64,000 nt of DNA from an uncultured Clostridia bacterium (GTDB lineage Bacteria; Bacillota; Clostridia; Oscillospirales; CAG-382): contig CANRIX010000011.1 in assembly GCA_947630765.1 (NCBI GenBank), forward strand, positions 1 through 64,000. The letters run 5' to 3'. A program made the position numbers and the translations under genes. Below, in pieces: positions 41,520-50,825 of the stretch (the first letter of the stretch is position 1; every line of letters begins with the position of its first letter). The notes below the pieces were generated by a model, which searched no databases, had not been told where the DNA came from, and was given only the letters and a program-made list of their open reading frames with translations.

Positions 41520-44042
41520 TCACAGGAACAGCCCCGACAGCACCCACACTGGCACCTGCCAGCAGCACTGGAACAGCAATGCGCGTCCCGCGCCGAACGC
41601 GGCCAAATCGCCGGTCAGCGCGAGGAATCCGACCGCCGCCACCGAAAGCAGCATCGAAACCACCGAAACGATCGCGTTGCAGCGCGTCACGTGCCGCACC
41701 CGGTCGCAGAGCGAGAACATCCGCAGGAAATTGTGCAGCGACGAACTGCACACCACGCCGCCGGCCGCACGGGCGGTATTCCCGGCGATCTCGTCCGGCG
41801 AATCCTGCTTGAGCACCGAGATCGGGCACTTGCGGAAGCGCACGGAAGCGTTGATCAGCTCGTTGGTGATGTTCGGGTCCATGGTCTTGACGCCGAGGCA
41901 CATGCCCGCCCGGTAGAGGTCCTGCAGAAGCTGGTCGAACCGGGGGTTGACGCGGTAGCGGACGTAGAACTTCGCCGCAAGCTGCTCGTCGATGACGACG
42001 TACATCACCGACCCGACGCCGCTTTCGTACCCGTCGTCGCCCTGGTCGACCGGCGCGTCGAAGCGGTAGCGGCGCAGGTAGCTGCGCTTGCCGAGGAAGA
42101 TGTGCCGCCCGTCGATGGCGACGCAGATGCCGTCGGCGACGTTCTCGATGACCCGGGCGGAGGTCGGTTTTTCGATCGCCCCGTCGATCATGCGGGCGGT
42201 CACCCGTGCGAGCGGGCCGCCGAGGTAGGCGAACACCCGCGCCACGTCCGGGATGACCTTATCGATGCGGTAGTCGCCGTAGGTCTTGACGCTCGTGATG
42301 TTGACCATGCTCGGCGGAAAGACCTCCGTATCGGCGAAGGACAGGGCGGACGCCATCGCGTACTCCTCCGCGATGTTCCCGCCGATGAATCCGCCCGAGC
42401 ACTTCTTCCCCTTGCGGGTCGCCGACGCGAGCGGCAGGGAGATCAGGAAGAACACGGCGGAGGGCGTCGCGAACGCGACGACGGCGGCGAAGGCGCGGAA
42501 CGCCTCGTCCGCCCGTGCGCCCCGCCAGAGCAGGATCCCGCACAGCGCACACGCCAGAAGCAGCAGCGCCGGGGTCAGGAAATGCAGCAGGTCGTAGTAC
42601 TTCGGGCGTGCGCTGACCCGTTCGGCGAACCCGTCGACGAAGTCCGCGCGGCGGACCGTATAGATCTCGCTGTCCTCATACAGGTACCGCCCGAACGCCT
42701 CGGATTCCTTGGTGACGTTTTCCGCCCTTTCCGCGACGTACTTCGGACGTTTGGACGAAACCACGCGGAACGCGTGGAAATTCTGCGACGCGGCGAGCAG
42801 GTCCGACGCCGCCGCGCACAGGGCGCAGAACCCGAGCGGCAGTCCGTACAGCCGCAGCGAATCCACCGCCGGTTCCCCGGCGACCAGCACGCCCGCGTAC
42901 ACCGCCATGCAGATCAATCCGCACACGAGCAGGCTTTCCGGCACCAATTTCCGAGCGAGCAGTCCGCGCACCCCGCGCACCAGCGCCGGCAGCACCGCCA
43001 GCGCACACAGGAACAACGCCTGCAGGTCCAGCAGCACATACAGCCGCAGCCCCGCGCTCCCGCGGCTCAGCAGCGAGCCGAACAGCCCGTCCGAGCCGGA
43101 AAATTCCACCCAGAAAAGCAGGATCCCGGCAAGCAGGCAAAGCCCCAGCCGCAGCAGGGCGAGCCGCCGCTCCCGCAGCAGTTTTCCGCCGATCTCGACG
43201 TTCTGCGAGCGGTTGGTATAGAGCAGCAGCGGACGCTCCTTGGTCCGCCCGGTCCGCACCCGCTCCTTTCGGACCGGCTCCTCCCCTCGGTCGCCGTCCT
43301 GCATCATGTCGAACGCGAGGCGAAGGTTCAGGTCCGTCTCGTCCATCTCCGGGCGAAGCGGCTCGACGTCCGTCTCCTCCGGGAACAGGGAGAGCTGTGC
43401 GTCGTCCTCCGGCTCGTCGGGGATCCCGCTTTCGACCACCTTTTTCCCGAGCGCTTCGTAATCCCGGTCGAACGTGGGGACCGGGCGGGGCTCCCGCTGC
43501 CGCTCCTTGATGGTCATCTCGTCCCCGAGCGGGAACATCTCGGTCTGCCCGAGCAGGTCCAGGTCCGGCGCATCCTCCTCGTCCGAGAACCGTGCCGACG
43601 GGTCGGTCCCGACCCGCTTCGCGAGCTCCTCGGCGCTGATATCCCCGGCGTCCCGCATGGCTTCCCGCAGTTTCTCGGTGCGCCGAGCGGCGGTCTGCAC
43701 GTTCGGGTCCAGGTAGCCGAGCAGCTTGTCCCCCTGCAGACTCTTGGCGAGCACCTCGCGCAGTTCCTGCGTGTCGCTCTTTTCGTCGCGGATCTCGCGG
43801 GTGCTGTAACGGTCGATCAGTTCGATGGTCTCCGCGTCCAGCGAGCGGGTGTCCGCCTTTTCCGTTTTTTCCGTCCCGTCCGTCCCCTCGCCGATCGGCG
43901 GGGCGATGATGGTTTTGGTCAGCCGCGCTTTCTCCGCCTCGCGCTTCTCCTGCAAGGCACGCGCCGCTTCATTTTCCTCGTCCGCTTCCCGCAGGAGTTC
44001 GGAAATGTCCAATTCGTCGTTCTGTTCGTTCAAGCGTACCAC
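41520..44042 (-). CDS. P-type-ATPase-like membrane protein lacking the DKTG motif
   Basis: An 840-residue protein. The first 280 residues are acidic and soluble; then come several membrane segments (LALLRLGLCLLAGILLFWVE, PESLLVCGLICMAVYAGVLV and others). The middle is arranged like a P-type ATPase: a segment pair, then AEEYAMASALSFADTEVFPP at the place where ICSDKTGTLT would stand (about residue 569). A nucleotide-domain-like stretch follows, then YRAGMCLGVKTMDPNITNEL and two to three C-terminal segments. No DKTG or GDGxND is present, so ion pumping by the usual phospho-enzyme is unlikely. The GTG start abuts the rlmB stop. Confidence 0.6.
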   Translation of the reverse strand: MVRLNEQNDELDISELLREADEENEAARALQEKREAEKARLTKTIIAPPIGEGTDGTEKTEKADTRSLDAETIELIDRYSTREIRDEKSDTQELREVLAKSLQGDKLLGYLDPNVQTAARRTEKLREAMRDAGDISAEELAKRVGTDPSARFSDEEDAPDLDLLGQTEMFPLGDEMTIKERQREPRPVPTFDRDYEALGKKVVESGIPDEPEDDAQLSLFPEETDVEPLRPEMDETDLNLRLAFDMMQDGDRGEEPVRKERVRTGRTKERPLLLYTNRSQNVEIGGKLLRERRLALLRLGLCLLAGILLFWVEFSGSDGLFGSLLSRGSAGLRLYVLLDLQALFLCALAVLPALVRGVRGLLARKLVPESLLVCGLICMAVYAGVLVAGEPAVDSLRLYGLPLGFCALCAAASDLLAASQNFHAFRVVSSKRPKYVAERAENVTKESEAFGRYLYEDSEIYTVRRADFVDGFAERVSARPKYYDLLHFLTPALLLLACALCGILLWRGARADEAFRAFAAVVAFATPSAVFFLISLPLASATRKGKKCSGGFIGGNIAEEYAMASALSFADTEVFPPSMVNITSVKTYGDYRIDKVIPDVARVFAYLGGPLARVTARMIDGAIEKPTSARVIENVADGICVAIDGRHIFLGKRSYLRRYRFDAPVDQGDDGYESGVGSVMYVVIDEQLAAKFYVRYRVNPRFDQLLQDLYRAGMCLGVKTMDPNITNELINASVRFRKCPISVLKQDSPDEIAGNTARAAGGVVCSSSLHNFLRMFSLCDRVRHVTRCNAIVSVVSMLLSVAAVGFLALTGDLAAFGAGRALLFQCCWQVPVWVLSGLFL

Positions 44043-44819
44043 CTACCCCTTCGCAGCGCGGTTGCGCTGCCTCGCCGCTTCAAAAAGCACGACCGCCGCC
44101 GCGTTTGAAACATTGAGGGAATTGATTTTCCCGTACATCGGGATCCCGGTCAGGAAATCGCTCTGCTCCCTGAGCAAACGGGAAACGCCTTCCCCTTCGC
44201 TGCCCAGCAGCAGCGCGATCTTCCCGCGAAAATCCTGTTCTTCGTAGGGCGTTCCGCCCATTTCCACCGCCCAGATCCACACCCCGTGCGCCTTGAGCGT
44301 TTCCAGCGCGGACGCGAGGTTCGCCGTCCGGGCGATCGGCACATGGAACACCGCACCGGCGCTCGCCTTCGCAACCGTCCCGTTGACCCCGACGGCCCGC
44401 CGCTTCGGCAGGATGACCCCGTTCGCCCCGGCGCACTCCGCCGAACGCAGGATCGCCCCGAGGTTGTGCGGGTCGGACACCCCGTCGAGCAGGACGTAAA
44501 ACGGCTCCTGCCCGGCTTCTTCGGTTTTTTCCAGCAATTCCTGCACGGAAAGATAGGCGGTCTCCGCCGCGTAGGCGAGCACCCCCTGGTGCGCTCCGCC
44601 GCCCGACAGGGCGTCCAGCTTGCGCACGTCCGTTTCCAAAAGCGGGACGCCTTTCGCAAGCGCGAGCGCACAGAGCGGCGAAAGCGAGCCGTCCCGCTCC
44701 CCGCGTCGGATCAGCACCCGATCCACCTGCCGTCCGCTTTTGAGCAGTTCCGTCACGGCGTTCCGCCCGATGAACAGGCCGTCCTGCTCGTTCGGGAGTT
44801 CCCGTCGGTTCTTTTCCAT
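44043..44819 (-). CDS. rlmB: 23S rRNA 2'-O-methyltransferase RlmB/TrmH family
   Basis: A 258-residue SpoU-family (SPOUT knot) methyltransferase. The N-terminal substrate domain starts GLFIGRNAVTELLKSGRQVD. The SPOUT motifs are DPHNLGAILRSAECAGANGV (motif 1), IALLLGSEGEGVSRLL (motif 2) and PMYGKINSLNVSNAAAVVLF (motif 3). The catalytic Arg is in ILRSAE. It most likely modifies G2251 of 23S rRNA; a tRNA target cannot be excluded. AAGGGA precedes the ATG. It heads a two-gene unit with the P-ATPase-like gene. Confidence 0.93.
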   Translation of the reverse strand: MEKNRRELPNEQDGLFIGRNAVTELLKSGRQVDRVLIRRGERDGSLSPLCALALAKGVPLLETDVRKLDALSGGGAHQGVLAYAAETAYLSVQELLEKTEEAGQEPFYVLLDGVSDPHNLGAILRSAECAGANGVILPKRRAVGVNGTVAKASAGAVFHVPIARTANLASALETLKAHGVWIWAVEMGGTPYEEQDFRGKIALLLGSEGEGVSRLLREQSDFLTGIPMYGKINSLNVSNAAAVVLFEAARQRNRAAKG

Positions 44820-44857
44820 GTCCGCATTCCCTTCCTATTTATTAAGAGATCGTCCGT

Positions 44858-45367
44858 TCACACCGCACGGTGCAGGTTCGGCGACGCGAGCAGCGCCAGC
44901 AGCGCGTCCAGCCCGAATAGGAAGAACCGCCGCCCGAACTGTTCCTGCAGCACGGCGGAAAATCCCGCACCCGTCCGAACCACCTGCCAGATCACGCCGA
45001 CGCCGAAGAACAGCAGAAACGCCGCACACAGCCCGACGAACGTCGCGAGATACGGGTACCGCCGGATCCCCTTCCGCGTCGCGGCGACCACGAACGCGCA
45101 CAGCAGCAGCGAAAGCAAGAATCCGCCGCCCCTGCCGAGCAGCACCCCGTACCCGCTCGCAAGTCCCGGGTACACCGGCAGCCAAAGTCCCGCGAACAGG
45201 TACAGCCCCGCCGCGAGCAGCGCGAACATCGGCTCGAGCGTCACGCCGGAGAGCAGCAGCACGGCGACCGCCGGGGACATCCCGCTCACGCTGTATCCGC
45301 CGAGCGCGCAGGCCGCGAACGCGAACACGACCGCCCCGCAGAACTGCCTTGCCGTTTTGTTTTTCAT
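44858..45367 (-). CDS. BioY-like membrane protein (possible biotin uptake component)
   Basis: A 169-residue protein with about six membrane segments. The middle TLEPMFALLAAGLYLFAGLW followed by LPVYPGLASGYGVLLGRGGGFLLSL resembles the BioY S-component pattern (AGLLLG...LGLxGLPVF...GYLLG). Similarity is at the motif level only. The ATG at 45367 behind GGGAGAG gives the family length. If it is BioY, it would partner with an ECF energy-coupling module encoded elsewhere. Confidence 0.55.
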   Translation of the reverse strand: MKNKTARQFCGAVVFAFAACALGGYSVSGMSPAVAVLLLSGVTLEPMFALLAAGLYLFAGLWLPVYPGLASGYGVLLGRGGGFLLSLLLCAFVVAATRKGIRRYPYLATFVGLCAAFLLFFGVGVIWQVVRTGAGFSAVLQEQFGRRFFLFGLDALLALLASPNLHRAV

Positions 45368-45439
45368 GCGCAGCCACTCTCCCTCACAAAACTTTTGCGA
45401 ATTCTTTCTCAGAAAACCAGATACATCACGCCCGTTTGC

Positions 45440-45618
45440 AGGAAACCATACTTTTGCCAAACGTCCATTTTTACACAGCGCAACGCTTGGGCAAACAGGC
45501 GGTTCACGCCTGTTTGCACGAAACCGAAACCCGTAGTTCCCCCCTTAGCAAACCTTCATACCCCAACACAGCGCAACGCCTGGGCAAACAGGTGCCCCGC
45601 ACCTGTTTGCACGAAACC
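45440..45618. repeat. Tandem hairpin repeats, period 93 bp
   Basis: Unit 1 (45473-45526) and unit 2 (45566-45618) both read ACACAGCGCAACGC(T/C)TGG then a hairpin and CACGAAACCG. The stems are GCAAACAGGCG/CGCCTGTTTGC and GCAAACAGGTGC/GCACCTGTTTGC, so the inner base pairs differ between copies but stay paired. A third, partial arm (CCCGTTTGCAGGAAACC) lies at about 45430. The stretch 45368-45696 otherwise holds no gene. Confidence 0.75.
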
Positions 45619-45696
45619 GTAACCGAAGGTTTCCCCTTCATCGAACCTTCATACGGTTTCAGTATAACATATCCGCAGAAAAAACGCAAGATGCTG

Positions 45697-45725
45697 TTGA
45701 CTTTTTTTTGCGAACAATTTATAAT
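45697..45725 (+). promoter_or_regulatory. Promoter of the serine hydrolase gene
   Basis: TTGACT at 45697-45702 and TATAAT at 45720-45725 with a 17 bp spacer, 34 bases before the ATG. Confidence 0.8.
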
Positions 45726-45759
45726 GAATGGGAAGAAAAGCGAAAGGAAGTTTTTCCCG

Positions 45760-47133
45760 ATGTCCGTCACCTATTCCGCCGGGTGCGACCCGAACGCCAT
45801 ACAAGCCTACCTCGACCGGGCGAAACGCGCCGGCGCGACCCTGCGCGGCTTCCGGCTCTACCGCAAGGGCGAAACGGCGTCCGCCGACCTCGCCCCCTAC
45901 CGCCCGGACGACCGGCAGCACCTCTATTCCCTCTCGAAGTCCTTCACGTCCGTCGCCGTCGGCATCGCGCAGGACTGCGGGCTGCTGCGGACGGACGAGC
46001 GGATGCTCGACCTCTTCCCGGAATGCGCTCCGCCGGAAATCTCGGAGAACCTCGCCGCAATGACGCTCGGCGACGTGCTTTCCATGCAGTCCGGCCACGA
46101 GGTCTGCCACCTCGACAAGATGCGGTTTTCCGAAAACGCGGTCAGGACCTTCCTCGCCATGCCGGTGGTGTACAAGCCCGGCACGCGGTTCGTCTATTCG
46201 ACCGGGGGGACCTGCGTCTGCGGTGCGGCGGTCGAGAAACGCGCCGGTATGCCGTTTGCGGACTTCCTGCAAACCTACCTGTTCGACAAGCTGGACATCC
46301 CCCGCCCGCGGGCGGTCTGCACGGCGGACGGTCACCACTGCGGCGGAATCGGCATGTACCTGTCGGTGGACGAGGTCTACCGATTCGGGCAAATGCTGCT
46401 GGCGGGCGGCGTGTACGGCGGCGAACGCATCGTCAGCGAAGCATACCTCCGCAAGGCGACCTCCCGCGTCGCCGACACGACCGACGACGGCTCCGAGGAC
46501 TGGAACGTCGGGTACGGCTACCAATTCTGGCGCAACGCCCGCGGGGGCTTCCGCGGGGACGGCGCGTTCGGGCAGCTGTGCGTCGTCCTGCCGGAGGAGG
46601 ACACGCTGTTCGTCCAATTCGCCGAACTCGGCAGTATGCAGGCGGAACTCACGTCCATCTACGAACTGCTGGACGAGATCTGCGAAAAACCGTCCAAGCC
46701 CTGCGTCGGCGGATTTGCGGACGTCCATTCCCCCCTGCCCGGCGGGCGGTTTGAACCGAAAACCTACGCGTTCGCGCCCAATCCGGCGGGCGTCCGCGCG
46801 GCGACGCTGACCGTCGGCGGGGACGGCGTGCTGACCGTGCGGTTCGATACGGACTACGGCGTGCAGCTGCTTCGCGCCGGCGGCGGAACATGGACGGAGA
46901 GCGCGCCGATGCTCAAGCTCTGCCGCCCGTCCATTTCCCAGCTCGACCCGCATTACGGCTGGATCGAAACGTTGCGCCTGCGGTCCTCCTTCGCCGTCGA
47001 AGGGGATGCGGTCCGCGTCGTCTGCCGCCACGGCGACGCCCCGCACACCCAGACGCTGCTCTTTTCCCCGGACGCCCTGCGCCTGACCGTCAACGTCGGC
47101 GACCAGCCGGTCGGCGAACTGCGGGGACGCTGA
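45760..47133 (+). CDS. Beta-lactamase-fold serine hydrolase
   Basis: A 457-residue cytoplasmic member (no signal peptide) of the class C beta-lactamase/PBP4* family. The nucleophile motif SLSK stands in HLYSLSKSFTSVAVGIAQDC. The second motif is YSTGGTCVCG (Tyr in the YxN position, Asn replaced). The third site is GFRGDGAFGQ. A C-terminal beta domain follows from about 330. Esterase, peptidase or similar activity is possible; antibiotic resistance is not implied. AAAGGAAG precedes the ATG at 45760. It is directly followed by the U32 peptidase gene (one base apart). Confidence 0.85.
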   Translation: MSVTYSAGCDPNAIQAYLDRAKRAGATLRGFRLYRKGETASADLAPYRPDDRQHLYSLSKSFTSVAVGIAQDCGLLRTDERMLDLFPECAPPEISENLAAMTLGDVLSMQSGHEVCHLDKMRFSENAVRTFLAMPVVYKPGTRFVYSTGGTCVCGAAVEKRAGMPFADFLQTYLFDKLDIPRPRAVCTADGHHCGGIGMYLSVDEVYRFGQMLLAGGVYGGERIVSEAYLRKATSRVADTTDDGSEDWNVGYGYQFWRNARGGFRGDGAFGQLCVVLPEEDTLFVQFAELGSMQAELTSIYELLDEICEKPSKPCVGGFADVHSPLPGGRFEPKTYAFAPNPAGVRAATLTVGGDGVLTVRFDTDYGVQLLRAGGGTWTESAPMLKLCRPSISQLDPHYGWIETLRLRSSFAVEGDAVRVVCRHGDAPHTQTLLFSPDALRLTVNVGDQPVGELRGR

Positions 47134-47134
47134 T

Positions 47135-48901
47135 ATGGCGCTGCTGCTTGCACCCGCCGGAAGCCCGGAAGCCCTGCGTGCCGCCATCGACGCGGGGGCG
47201 GACGAGGTCTACCTCGGCGGGCTTCGGTTCAATGCCCGTGCCGGGGCCAAGAATTTCACGCGGGAACAGCTCGTCGACGCCGGTCGGCTCTGCCGGGACG
47301 CGCACGTCCGCCTGCTGTACGCCCTCAATACGCTCTTTTTCGACCGCGAACTGCCGGACGCGCTCGCCGAAGCGGATTTCCTGCAAAGGGAAGTCCGCCC
47401 GGACGCGTATATCCTCCAGGACCTCGGGCTGGCGAAACTTCTGAAGGAGAAGTACCCCGACGCCGTCCTGCACGCGAGCACGCAGCTTCGCGTCCATTCG
47501 TCCGCCGGCGGGAAACTGCTGCGGGAGCTCGGCTTTTCGCGGGTCGTGCTCGCCCGCGAGATGGCGCGGGAGGAGATCGCGTCGTTCGTGCGGGACGCGG
47601 GGGTGGACAGCGAGGTGTTCGTCCACGGGGCGCTTTGCGTATGCGAGAGCGGCGGGTGCCTGTTTTCCGCCATGGTCGGCAAGCGGAGCGGCAACCGGGG
47701 GGAGTGCGCCCAGCCCTGCCGCCTGCCCTACCGGGGCGCGGAGCCCTACCCCCTTTCGCTGCGGGACAATTGCCTCGCGCCGGTGCTGGAGGACCTGTGT
47801 TCCCTCGGCGTGACGGCGCTCAAGATCGAAGGGCGCATGAAGTCCCCCGATTACGTCTACACGGTCACGTCCTGCTACCGCCGCCTGCTCGACGAGCACC
47901 GCCCCCCGACGGACGCGGAGCTCCGCACCCTGCGGGAAACCTTCTCCCGCACCGGCTTCACCGACGGCTACTACACGCGCAAGCTCGGCGACGGGATGTT
48001 CGGCGTCCGCCGGGAGCAGGACGTCCGCGCCACGCACGGGCAATCCCCGCGTCCCCGCGTCCCTGCGCCGCCCCGCCCAGTGCGCGAGCCGGAATCTCCG
48101 CTTCCGTTCGTCCCGCCGCACCGCACGCCTGCCCGTCCCCTGCCGCCGAAGGAGCAGCTCGGATACGTCGCACGGTTTGAAGGCGTGTTTCCGCCGTCCT
48201 TCGCCGGGTTTGCGGACGCGAACCGGCTGGACTTGCCGCTCTGGCGGCTGGAACAGGCGGAAATCGCAGGCTTGGAGGAAAAAATCAGCCTGTTCCTGCC
48301 CCGCGTCGTATTCGACCGCGAGGAAGCGGACGTCCGCCGCCTGCTGCGGCACGCATGGGACCGCGGTGTGCGCCGCGTGACCCTGCCGTCGCTTTCCCTG
48401 CTCCCGCTGGTCGAAGGGTTCACCCTGCACGGGGACTACCCGCTCAATATTTCCAACCGCGAAACGGTGCATCTGCTCGCCGGATACGGCTTTTCCTCGC
48501 TGTTCCTCTCGCCGGAGGCGGACGAAACGGCGTTCGGCTTCACGCCGGTCGCGCTCGAAACGCTCGGCTACGGGCGCGTCCCGCTCATGCACACGGAGAA
48601 CTGCATCGTCCGCCGGGTCAACGGGAAGTGCCCCCCACGCAAGGACGGAACGCTCTGCGAAGCGACGCTGACCGACCGCGTCGGCGCGTCCTTCCCGGTC
48701 CTTCGCGCCTACGGGCACCGCAGTCAGCTCTACAATTCCCTGCCGACCTACCGGCTCGACCGCCGCAAGGCGCTCAAAAAGAGCGGCGTCGGTCTGCTGA
48801 CCCTGCTGTTCACGACGGAAACGCCGGACGAAATGTTCGCCGTCCGCGAACGGTTTATGACTTCCGCTCCGCCGGACGGAATACCGTTTACTCGGAGATA
48901 A
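47135..48901 (+). CDS. Peptidase U32 family protein
   Basis: A 588-residue member of the U32 family (YegQ/RlhA-like). It starts LLLAPAGSPEALRAAIDAGA, then DEVYLGGLRFNARA. The diagnostic region reads SEVFVHGALCVCESGGCLFS, then GKRSGNRGECAQPCRLPYRG, with four cysteines suited to an iron-sulfur cluster. The LKIEGRMKSPDYVYTVTSCYR motif follows. U32 proteins are now linked to tRNA/rRNA hydroxylation, which is known for relatives only. It is co-transcribed with the hydrolase gene before it. Confidence 0.9.
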   Translation: MALLLAPAGSPEALRAAIDAGADEVYLGGLRFNARAGAKNFTREQLVDAGRLCRDAHVRLLYALNTLFFDRELPDALAEADFLQREVRPDAYILQDLGLAKLLKEKYPDAVLHASTQLRVHSSAGGKLLRELGFSRVVLAREMAREEIASFVRDAGVDSEVFVHGALCVCESGGCLFSAMVGKRSGNRGECAQPCRLPYRGAEPYPLSLRDNCLAPVLEDLCSLGVTALKIEGRMKSPDYVYTVTSCYRRLLDEHRPPTDAELRTLRETFSRTGFTDGYYTRKLGDGMFGVRREQDVRATHGQSPRPRVPAPPRPVREPESPLPFVPPHRTPARPLPPKEQLGYVARFEGVFPPSFAGFADANRLDLPLWRLEQAEIAGLEEKISLFLPRVVFDREEADVRRLLRHAWDRGVRRVTLPSLSLLPLVEGFTLHGDYPLNISNRETVHLLAGYGFSSLFLSPEADETAFGFTPVALETLGYGRVPLMHTENCIVRRVNGKCPPRKDGTLCEATLTDRVGASFPVLRAYGHRSQLYNSLPTYRLDRRKALKKSGVGLLTLLFTTETPDEMFAVRERFMTSAPPDGIPFTRR

Positions 48902-49100
48902 AAACGCCTACTATATAATAAATGAAGGAAAACGGGGCGACCGCCGCCGTTCCGGCGAAAAAAACCGTAAAAACCGCAAAAATTTCGCCGAAAGGGCTTC
49001 CCTTTTGCCGGGAAAGGTGATATACTGTACTGTCCGCGAAAAAAAGCCCCGCGCCTGCGGGCGGGAGCGGAACGCGGAAACTTCGGAAAGGAGTCGGGTT

Positions 49101-50495
49101 TTGGGAATGAAGCTGACGATGGAACAGTTGCGGGGGTACCGCCGCGTCTACCTGATCGGCATCGGCGGGGTGAGTATGTCCGCCCTCGCGCTGATGCTGG
49201 CGGAAAAGGGGTTTGAGGTGCGGGGGTACGACCGAACCGAATCCCACGTGCTGGACGCCCTGCGGAAGGCGGGCATCCGGGTCTGGCTGGAGGACGACCC
49301 GAGGGCGTTCGACGGGGTGGATCTGGTCTGCTTCACGGCCGCCGTCGGGGAGGAGCACCCGCAGATGCGCTTGGCGCGTTCGTGCGGCGCACGGGTGGTG
49401 TCCCGAGCGGAGCTGCTCGGCTGCATCGGCTCGTCCTACCCCTGCTCGGTCGCCGTCGCCGGGACGCACGGCAAATCCACGACGACCGGGATGCTCGCCC
49501 ACCTGCTGCTCGCGTCCCCGGGGTTCGACCCGACCGTCGCCGTCGGGGCGGTCCTGCCCGAGATCGGCGCCGCCTACCGTATCGGCAAGGGACCGCAGTT
49601 CGTGTACGAAGCCTGCGAATACAAGGACAGCTTCCTGTCCTTCTTCCCGACCGTCGCCGTCGCGCTCAACATCGAACTGGACCACACGGACTACTTCCGC
49701 TCCATGGAACAGATGGTTTCCTCCTTCCGGCAGTTCTTCCGCAACGCCGGACCGGGCGGGACCTGCGTCTACAACCTCGACTGCGAAAACTGCCGCCTCG
49801 CGTCGGACGGCGCCATGGGGAAAACCGTCGCGTTCAGCGCGTCCGGCGACGAGCGTGCGGACTACTACGCCAAAAACGTGACGCTCGAACGCGGCTTTGC
49901 GCGCTTCGACGTGTACACGCAAAGCGGGCGGTTCCTCCGCGCCGAGCTCGCCGTGCCGGGACTGCACAACGTGTCGAACGCCCTCGCGGCGATCGCCGCC
50001 GGGGTGCTGTGCGGATTGACGGCGGAGCAGATTTCCGAAGGGTTAAGGACCTACCGGGGCGTCGGCAGACGGTTTGAATACCTCGGCGACTGGAACGGCG
50101 CGAAGCTGTACGACGATTACGCCCACCACCCCGCCGAGATCCGCGCCACGCTCGCGACCGCCCGCGCCATCGCGGGGGACGGGCGGGTGGTCTGCGTATT
50201 CCAGCCGCACAATTATTCCCGCCTGCGGGACCTGTACGGCGAATTCCGCACCGCCTTCGCCGACGCGGACGTGCTGATCCTGCTGCGGCTGTACGCCGCC
50301 CGCGAAGCGGCGGGGACCGAGGTTTCCGCCGAGCGGCTCGCGCACGAGCTCGGCGCCGTCTACCTCGACGACAAGGAGCAGATCCCCGCCTGCCTCGCCG
50401 AAACCGTCCGTCCCGGGGACACGGTCCTGCTCGTCGGGGCGGGCGACATCGGGAATATGACGGAAAAATTCAAAAATTCCGTCAAAATGTCTTGA
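49101..50495 (+). CDS. murC: UDP-N-acetylmuramate--L-alanine ligase
   Basis: The ATP-dependent ligase that adds L-Ala to UDP-MurNAc. The 464-residue product has the N-terminal YLIGIGGVSMSALALMLAEK, the ATP loop VAGTHGKSTTTGMLAHLL, ELDHTDYF, PGLHNVSNALAAIAAG, DDYAHHPAEIRATL and a C-terminal FQPHNYSRLRDL. TTG at 49101 has GGAG seven bases upstream; the ATG two codons later (49107) has poorer spacing. The stop overlaps the rpmB promoter. Confidence 0.95.
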   Translation: MGMKLTMEQLRGYRRVYLIGIGGVSMSALALMLAEKGFEVRGYDRTESHVLDALRKAGIRVWLEDDPRAFDGVDLVCFTAAVGEEHPQMRLARSCGARVVSRAELLGCIGSSYPCSVAVAGTHGKSTTTGMLAHLLLASPGFDPTVAVGAVLPEIGAAYRIGKGPQFVYEACEYKDSFLSFFPTVAVALNIELDHTDYFRSMEQMVSSFRQFFRNAGPGGTCVYNLDCENCRLASDGAMGKTVAFSASGDERADYYAKNVTLERGFARFDVYTQSGRFLRAELAVPGLHNVSNALAAIAAGVLCGLTAEQISEGLRTYRGVGRRFEYLGDWNGAKLYDDYAHHPAEIRATLATARAIAGDGRVVCVFQPHNYSRLRDLYGEFRTAFADADVLILLRLYAAREAAGTEVSAERLAHELGAVYLDDKEQIPACLAETVRPGDTVLLVGAGDIGNMTEKFKNSVKMS

Positions 50496-50520
50496 CAAAG
50501 CCGAAAAAATGTTGTATACT
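50492..50520 (+). promoter_or_regulatory. Promoter of rpmB
   Basis: TTGACA at 50492-50497 and TATACT at 50515-50520 with a 17 bp spacer; the -35 box overlaps the murC stop codon. Confidence 0.85.
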
Positions 50521-50564
50521 TAATCGTTCGCGAAGATTATGAAGCACTTTGGAGGTGTAACGAT

Positions 50565-50753
50565 ATGGCAAAATGCAGCGTTTGCGGGAAAGGGCTTTCC
50601 TTCGGGCACAACGTGTCCCATTCCAACCGCAAGACCGCGAGGACCTGGAAGGCGAATATCCGCAAGGTCAATGCCGTGGTCAACGGCTCGAAGAAGAAGG
50701 TCTCCGTTTGCTCCCGCTGCCTGAGAAGCGGAAAGGTCACGAGAGCCGTCTGA
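50565..50753 (+). CDS. rpmB: 50S ribosomal protein L28
   Basis: The complete 62-residue L28: MAKCSVCGKGLSFGHNVSHS, NRKTARTWKANIRKVNAVVN, then VCSRCLRSGKVTRAV. It keeps the four cysteines (CxxC, CxxC) of the zinc-binding form, so it is the C+ paralogue rather than the zinc-free one. GGAGGTG precedes the ATG. Confidence 0.97.
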   Translation: MAKCSVCGKGLSFGHNVSHSNRKTARTWKANIRKVNAVVNGSKKKVSVCSRCLRSGKVTRAV

Positions 50754-50825
50754 CGGTTCCCGTCCATGCTTTCAACCCAAAGGGAATCGGGCCGTTCGCC
50801 TTCGCGATGCGGTTCGGTTTTTCTT

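Noticed and set aside
41427..44108. 893-codon plus-strand frame opposite the P-ATPase-like gene
   Set aside because: Antisense shadow caused by high GC at third codon positions; Arg/His/Gln-rich nonsense composition.
45395..45622. 75-codon frame with repeated TQRNAWANR and PVCTKP
   Set aside because: It is the translation of the hairpin repeats; no ribosome site or promoter.
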